DNA from: SBBG01 sp033717875
GTDB taxonomy: Bacteria > Pseudomonadota > Gammaproteobacteria > Ga0077554 > Ga007554
Reading direction: 5' to 3'
NCBI GenBank assembly: GCA_033717875.1
Contig: JADDKJ010000066.1
Span: 1 to 7,989 of the forward strand
Length of the DNA stretch: 7,989 bases
In this document: positions 5,414 to 7,989 of the stretch, piece after piece
Layout of the letters: each line of letters begins with the position of its first letter
Position numbering within the stretch: position 1 is the stretch's first letter
Notes under the pieces: generated by a model
Told to the model about the DNA's origin: nothing
What the model saw: only the letters and a program-made list of their open reading frames with translations
Database searches by the model: none
Position numbers and translations under genes: made by a program

Positions 5414-5980
5414 TTGAATACGAAGAATCTTCTCGTTCTACCAGACAACTTGCCAGTCCCGGAAGATGATGGAGCATGCGCCCATTTAGAAGGGATGAGA
5501 TTACCTTCTATAACTCTAGCAAGCACTTCAGGCCACAAAGTTGACCTTAGCCTCGAAGTCGGAATAGTTGCTGCTTACTTTTACCCTATGATTGGAAGGC
5601 CAGACTCACCACCAATGGTTGGCTGGAATGAAATTCCTGGAGCAAGAGGGTGTACTCCTCAGTCTTGTTCCTTTCGTGACCAACATTCTGAGTTTCTTAG
5701 TTTAGGGGCTAAGGTATATGGCGCAAGCTCACAATCCTTGGAAGAACAAAAAGAAGCTGTCCAGCGCCTTCATCTGCCGTTTGAGTTACTGAGCGATAGC
5801 AATTTTGAGTTAGCAAACGCATTGAGGCTTCCGACTTTTGAATATAACTCGTTACGTCTTATCAAAAGGCTTACTCTCATTGTCGAAAATGGCGCAATAT
5901 GCAAAGTGTTCTATCCGGTTTTTCCACCAAACGAAAATGCGGCCAATGTCATCGCTTGGCTTCGGGAAAATAGGGCCTAA
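5414..5980 (+). CDS. peroxiredoxin (PrxQ/BCP-like, atypical 2-Cys)
   Basis: A 188-aa thioredoxin-fold peroxidase expected to reduce hydrogen or organic peroxides in the cytoplasm; there is no signal peptide. The active site is GARGCTPQSCSFRD with the likely peroxidatic Cys80 and a resolving Cys85 five residues on, the spacing seen in PrxQ/BCP enzymes, followed by FRD. The usual short link between YFYP (residue 55) and GCT is expanded by roughly 18 residues (RPDSPPMVGWNEIP), placing it in a subgroup rather than classic BCP. Further family features are the VYGASSQS strand and LPFELLSD. The start is TTG at 5414, supported by AAGGA at 5402-5406. The TAA stop lies in the attC core GCCTAAC. Confidence 0.9.
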   Translation: MNTKNLLVLPDNLPVPEDDGACAHLEGMRLPSITLASTSGHKVDLSLEVGIVAAYFYPMIGRPDSPPMVGWNEIPGARGCTPQSCSFRDQHSEFLSLGAKVYGASSQSLEEQKEAVQRLHLPFELLSDSNFELANALRLPTFEYNSLRLIKRLTLIVENGAICKVFYPVFPPNENAANVIAWLRENRA

Positions 5981-6029
5981 CCCGGCGCTCAAGCGGACGG
6001 CTGCGCCGCCGCTTAGCTTTGCGTTAGGC
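5975..6029 (+). other. attC site 11 (short type A, 55 bp)
   Basis: R'' GCCTAAC (5975-5981, containing the peroxiredoxin stop) and R' GTTAGGC (6023-6029). The sequence matches site 10, and the similarity continues a few bases beyond R' (AACATGCAGACA against AACATACACACA), so the starts of the two following cassettes also resemble each other. Confidence 0.96.
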
Positions 6030-6054
6030 AACATACACACAGGAGGATCGCGTC

Positions 6055-6480
6055 ATGCCCACTGAAGTACTTGGTTTTGACCTTCGCGCAGACAAGGAAA
6101 TTGAGCCTTACGAGCTTGCCAACTTGATGGCGTCGGTCGGGTGGGGCGACGAAACGCACTATCAACCAGAAATACTTCTTCGGTCTATCACTGCCTATCC
6201 CTTGGTTGCGCATTGCAGAGATGCAAACGGCCTACTCGTTGGCTACGTCAGTGCATTCACTGACGGTGCGTTCTCTACTTTCATTGGTGAATTGATCGTT
6301 CGGCCTCGATTTCAGCGTAGGGGCATTGGCTCAGCGCTGCTCGCACTAGTAGCTGAAAAATGTCACGGCGTTCCAATCTACGGCACGCCGTTTGAAGATA
6401 CCCGAGACTTCTTTCTCGAAAGAGGCTTTCGAATACCAAAGCGCGCCATGTCCGTAGTATCAATGCGCAATGGGGCCTAA
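6055..6480 (+). CDS. GNAT-family N-acetyltransferase
   Basis: A 141-aa single-domain GNAT protein, predicted to transfer an acetyl group from acetyl-CoA to an amine; the substrate is unknown. The acetyl-CoA pyrophosphate loop (motif A) is RFQRRGIGSALLALV with Gln87, Gly90 and Gly92, preceded by the beta-4 strand FIGELIVRP. The C-terminal DTRDFFLERGFR matches the usual end helix and strand (motif B), and the length is normal for the family. A near-perfect Shine-Dalgarno AGGAGG (6041-6046) stands 8 bases before the ATG. The TAA stop lies in the attC core GCCTAAC. GNAT genes are frequent integron cargo, including some aminoglycoside-modifying enzymes, but nothing here points to an antibiotic substrate. 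Confidence 0.93.
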   Translation: MPTEVLGFDLRADKEIEPYELANLMASVGWGDETHYQPEILLRSITAYPLVAHCRDANGLLVGYVSAFTDGAFSTFIGELIVRPRFQRRGIGSALLALVAEKCHGVPIYGTPFEDTRDFFLERGFRIPKRAMSVVSMRNGA

Positions 6481-6595
6481 CATTGCATTCAAGGGGACAC
6501 GCCTTGGCGAGGCATTTTCAGGTGTTGGGTTTCACCAGCGCAGGGGCGTTGTTCTGGTCTCGTCGTTGGCGTGCCCCTTAATTCACACGTTAGGT
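6475..6595 (+). other. attC site 12 (long type B)
   Basis: R'' GCCTAAC (6475-6481) and R' GTTAGGT (6589-6595), with arms AAGGGGACACGCC and GGCGTGCCCCTT and the small palindrome CGCCTTGGCG. Nearly the same as site 2 although attached to an unrelated cassette. Confidence 0.95.
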
Positions 6596-6602
6596 GTTTG
6601 GC

Positions 6603-7085
6603 ATGGAATCTGTGATCGTAGGCGTTCGCGAATCTCTTGCCGCAGTATCAGCTCCGCGTTTCTTTGAAACCGAACGCGGCTTTCAAGGTGAGTTACTAGC
6701 TCAACTGCGCCATCGGGTTCCACTTCTAAACGACGTTATTGTCGAACAGGAGTATCAAAAGAGGCTGATGGTTCATGGGTTAAATATTCGCCCGGATATC
6801 ATTGTCCACGCGCCATTCAACCCCGAGCTTCACAAGGCACGCACGGAAGGAAACCTTGCCGTCATTGAATTAAAGCTTAATGCGTCACCTGCAGAGGCAA
6901 TGGAAGACTTTAATAGCCTCTCGGCAATGTTGGATGTTTTGCAGTACCCCATTGGTATCTTTATCAATATTGCATCGGCTAGAACACACAGTGATTTGGT
7001 GCCCATTCAAGTCAGGGGGGAAATTGTGTGCTTCGCTGTGTATTTAGAAGGCGATACCACCCATGTTATCGAAGAACGCACCTAA
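6603..7085 (+). CDS. PD-(D/E)XK nuclease-like protein (160 aa)
   Basis: A compact soluble protein with the hallmarks of the PD-(D/E)XK nuclease fold: an N-terminal helix with acidic residues (FFETERGFQGELLAQL, Glu30 a candidate), then RPDIIVHAPF with Pro64-Asp65 and, after a loop, LAVIELKLN giving Glu89-x-Lys91. These residues coordinate the metal and catalyse phosphodiester cleavage in this superfamily. A helix follows (EAMEDFNSLSAMLDVL), then a hydrophobic strand (IGIFINIAS). The ATG at 6603 is preferred over an in-frame GTG at 6594, which overlaps the attC core; neither has a good Shine-Dalgarno. The TAA lies in the attC core ACCTAAC. No partner methylase or specificity gene is adjacent, so classic restriction-modification is not indicated. 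The fold assignment is fairly strong; the role is unknown. Confidence 0.8.
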   Translation: MESVIVGVRESLAAVSAPRFFETERGFQGELLAQLRHRVPLLNDVIVEQEYQKRLMVHGLNIRPDIIVHAPFNPELHKARTEGNLAVIELKLNASPAEAMEDFNSLSAMLDVLQYPIGIFINIASARTHSDLVPIQVRGEIVCFAVYLEGDTTHVIEERT

Positions 7086-7157
7086 CCCTGCGCTCAACAC
7101 GGACGCCCTCCAGCAAGCTTCGCTTGCTTCCGGTCGCCGGTTAGCTCCACGTTAGGC
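7080..7157 (+). other. attC site 13 (78 bp)
   Basis: R'' ACCTAAC (7080-7086) and R' GTTAGGC (7151-7157). A central hairpin AGCAAGCTTCGCTTGCT sits between arms CAACACGGACG and CGCCGGTTAG. The left arm has an extra CA compared with site 8, which would bulge in the folded bottom strand. R'' matches the GTTAGGT core at 6589. Confidence 0.92.
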
Positions 7158-7600
7158 CGCAGATTGTGCGCTGATTCAGGCGAGGCTAAGGGAGCATAAC
7201 AAAGGGCTCTCTTCGTTGTCCGGCATGATGAAGGGGCGCCCCGGGAAATTTCAAGCTCAGGGCTATCCATGAACGGAGTTGGTTCCATCACGTTCACTCC
7301 CACCGGCAAAAGTCTCGCAACTGACTGAGGCAAAATCAATGTGCGTCGGCTCTGTTCGGCAGAAAAGGGTTCAAGCCTATGGGTTCTGGTCAAGCATTCA
7401 AAAAAACCAATAAAGGGCTCTGGCAAGCGGCGCGTTCCGGGTTTATTATCAGCTTCATCATCGGCTTTCCCAAGCCACATCGGCCTAACATCGTGCTCAA
7501 GGGGACGCGCCTGAGCGAGGCTTTGTTCGAGTTATTGGGTAACATTTTCACTACATCGGGCTCGCAAGCTTGCTGGCCGGCGCGCCCCTTAGCTTAAACG
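7152..7600 (+). mobile_element. repeated cassette, copy 4
   Basis: A 449-bp cassette, about 3.9 kb downstream of the end of copy 3, with only scattered substitutions against it. It is followed immediately by the first 35 bases of another copy, making a second tandem pair. Confidence 0.92.
7379..7597 (+). CDS. possible small cassette protein (72 aa, copy 4)
   Basis: Same frame as the candidates at 1733, 2582 and 3031, starting Met-Gly-Ser-Gly-Gln as in copy 2. AAAAGGG lies about 9 bases before the ATG. Residues 6-19 (AFKKTNKGLWQAAR) are encoded by DNA identical in all four copies. The frame reads through attC. Function is unknown and coding status unproven. Confidence 0.3.
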   Translation: MGSGQAFKKTNKGLWQAARSGFIISFIIGFPKPHRPNIVLKGTRLSEALFELLGNIFTTSGSQACWPARPLA

Positions 7601-7606
7601 TTAGGC
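7483..7606 (+). other. attC site 14 (long type C)
   Basis: R'' GCCTAAC (7483-7489) and R' GTTAGGC (7600-7606), with the same arms as sites 6 and 7. It is the last attC before the insertion sequence. Confidence 0.95.
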
Positions 7607-7635
7607 CGCAGATTGTACGCTGATTCAGGCGAGGC
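7601..7635 (+). mobile_element. repeated cassette, copy 5, truncated
   Basis: The 35 bases after the attC core match the start of the repeated cassette with one substitution (GATTGTACGC for GATTGTGCGC). Identity stops abruptly after GGCGAGGC, where the other copies continue with (C/T)AAGGGAGCA. The break coincides with the end of the insertion sequence, so this copy was interrupted. Whether the remainder lies beyond the right edge cannot be seen. Confidence 0.8.
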
Positions 7636-7989
7636 GGCGTTTTTCAAGATAGTTGTCACCGTTTCTTTCATGCGGCCTGAGCCTGTTGGCTGGCCGATTT
7701 TTCCGGGTTGAGCCAAACACTCTGCGGCAATGACCAGTCTCGGATCGAGCGGCTCCAGCGTTGCGGATTTCTGGCCCGTGCCGCTTCATAGATTTCGGTG
7801 CGCCGCTTCATGATGTCCTCGGCCTGCGCGCTGTGGCGCTGCTCGGGTGTGACGAAGTTTAACCCGCTGTGCCGGTGCTCGCAGTTGTACCAGCCCACAA
7901 AGCGCATCACCCAGGCGCGCGCCTCCTCCAGCGTGGCGAAGCCTTCTGTGGGGTATTCCGGACGGTATTTGCAGGTCCGGAACACGCTC
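7635..7989 (-). mobile_element. IS3-family insertion sequence, 3' end
   Basis: The element is oriented on the minus strand and continues beyond the window. Its left boundary is set by the point where repeated-cassette identity ends (7635/7636). The first ~26 bases (7635-7660) lie between that break and the transposase stop and are probably the terminal inverted repeat, but the other end is not visible to confirm it. Confidence 0.75.
7668..7989 (-). CDS. IS3-family transposase OrfB, C-terminal part
   Basis: Partial gene: the frame is open through the right edge (Ser-Val-Phe-Arg-Thr at the edge), so the 5' part with most of the DDE catalytic core is missing from view. The visible C-terminal part of the integrase (rve) domain has the IS3-family sequence FVGWYNCEHRHSGLNFVTP followed by EQRH, then YEAARARNPQRWS and the closing DWSLPQSVWLNPEK typical of OrfB proteins. 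It catalyses transposition together with OrfA, usually through a frameshifted fusion. The TGA at 7668-7670 lies about 30 bp from the element's end, as expected. No frameshift is seen in this part. Confidence 0.93.
   Translation of the reverse strand, partial: SVFRTCKYRPEYPTEGFATLEEARAWVMRFVGWYNCEHRHSGLNFVTPEQRHSAQAEDIMKRRTEIYEAARARNPQRWSRSIRDWSLPQSVWLNPEKSASQQAQAA

Larger units (their letters stand above)
11..7635 (+). mobile_element. integron gene-cassette array (13 complete cassettes)
   Basis: Fourteen attC sites in the same orientation split this stretch into thirteen complete cassettes plus partial ones at both ends. Each cassette begins at the TTRRRY half of one R' core and ends at the G of the next. 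In every complete cassette the 5' core and its own R'' core are reverse complements: GTTAGGG/CCCTAAC, GTTGGGC/GCCCAAC (twice), GTTATGC/GCATAAC, GTTAGGT/ACCTAAC (twice), GTTAGGC/GCCTAAC (the rest). That is the known signature of integrase-made cassette junctions. All confident genes are on the + strand with attC at their 3' end. No intI or attI is in the window; by orientation they should lie to the left. Confidence 0.96.

Noticed and set aside
6055..6480. Aminoglycoside acetyltransferase (resistance gene)
   Set aside because: Only generic GNAT motifs are visible; nothing in the sequence points to a known resistance enzyme.
6594..6602. GTG start for the PD-(D/E)XK gene
   Set aside because: It overlaps the attC core and has no ribosome site; the ATG three codons later is more likely.
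1506..7635. Possible CRISPR array because of regularly repeated blocks
   Set aside because: The repeats are whole 449-bp cassettes and 55-124-bp attC sites, with no short identical repeats separated by uniform spacers.

Overview
The window is an integron gene-cassette array, read left to right on the + strand. Fourteen attC recombination sites delimit thirteen complete cassettes (126-748, 749-1505, 1506-1952, 1953-2354, 2355-2803, 2804-3252, 3253-3899, 3900-4699, 4700-5382, 5383-6023, 6024-6589, 6590-7151, 7152-7600). A partial cassette lies at the left edge and a truncated one at 7601-7635, cut by an IS3-family insertion sequence that continues past the right edge. In all thirteen complete cassettes the 7-bp core at the 5' boundary is the exact reverse complement of the core at the cassette's own 3' attC, as expected of circular cassettes inserted by an integron integrase. 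No integrase gene, attI or Pc promoter is present. Since cassettes point away from attI, the integrase should lie left of position 1.

The host cannot be named from this sequence. Many cassettes, several recurring attC types, mixed base composition (an AT-richer lipoprotein cassette beside GC-richer ones), GNAT, peroxiredoxin and nuclease cassettes and an IS3-type transposase suggest a sedentary chromosomal integron in a gamma- or betaproteobacterium.

Layout: 126-748, a cassette with no convincing gene but an internal diverged duplication; 749-1505, an HNH endonuclease; 1506-1952, 2355-2803, 2804-3252 and 7152-7600, four near-identical copies of a ~449-bp cassette of unknown function, two of them in tandem, with the start of a fifth copy at 7601; 1953-2354, a small unknown protein; 3253-3899, a 182-aa unknown protein; 3900-4699, a 238-aa unknown protein with a possible HEPN-like C-terminus; 4700-5382, a lipoprotein; 5383-6023, a peroxiredoxin; 6024-6589, a GNAT acetyltransferase; 6590-7151, a PD-(D/E)XK nuclease-like protein; 7635-7989, the 3' end of an IS3-family element on the minus strand.

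The genes do not form a pathway. They share only the recombination system that collects them. Most have little or no intergenic space, several end on a TAA inside the attC core, and no internal promoter is obvious. Expression probably depends on an upstream promoter or undetected cassette promoters. The two nuclease-like proteins and the possible HEPN protein make phage defence a reasonable hypothesis for part of the array, but nothing in the sequence proves it.
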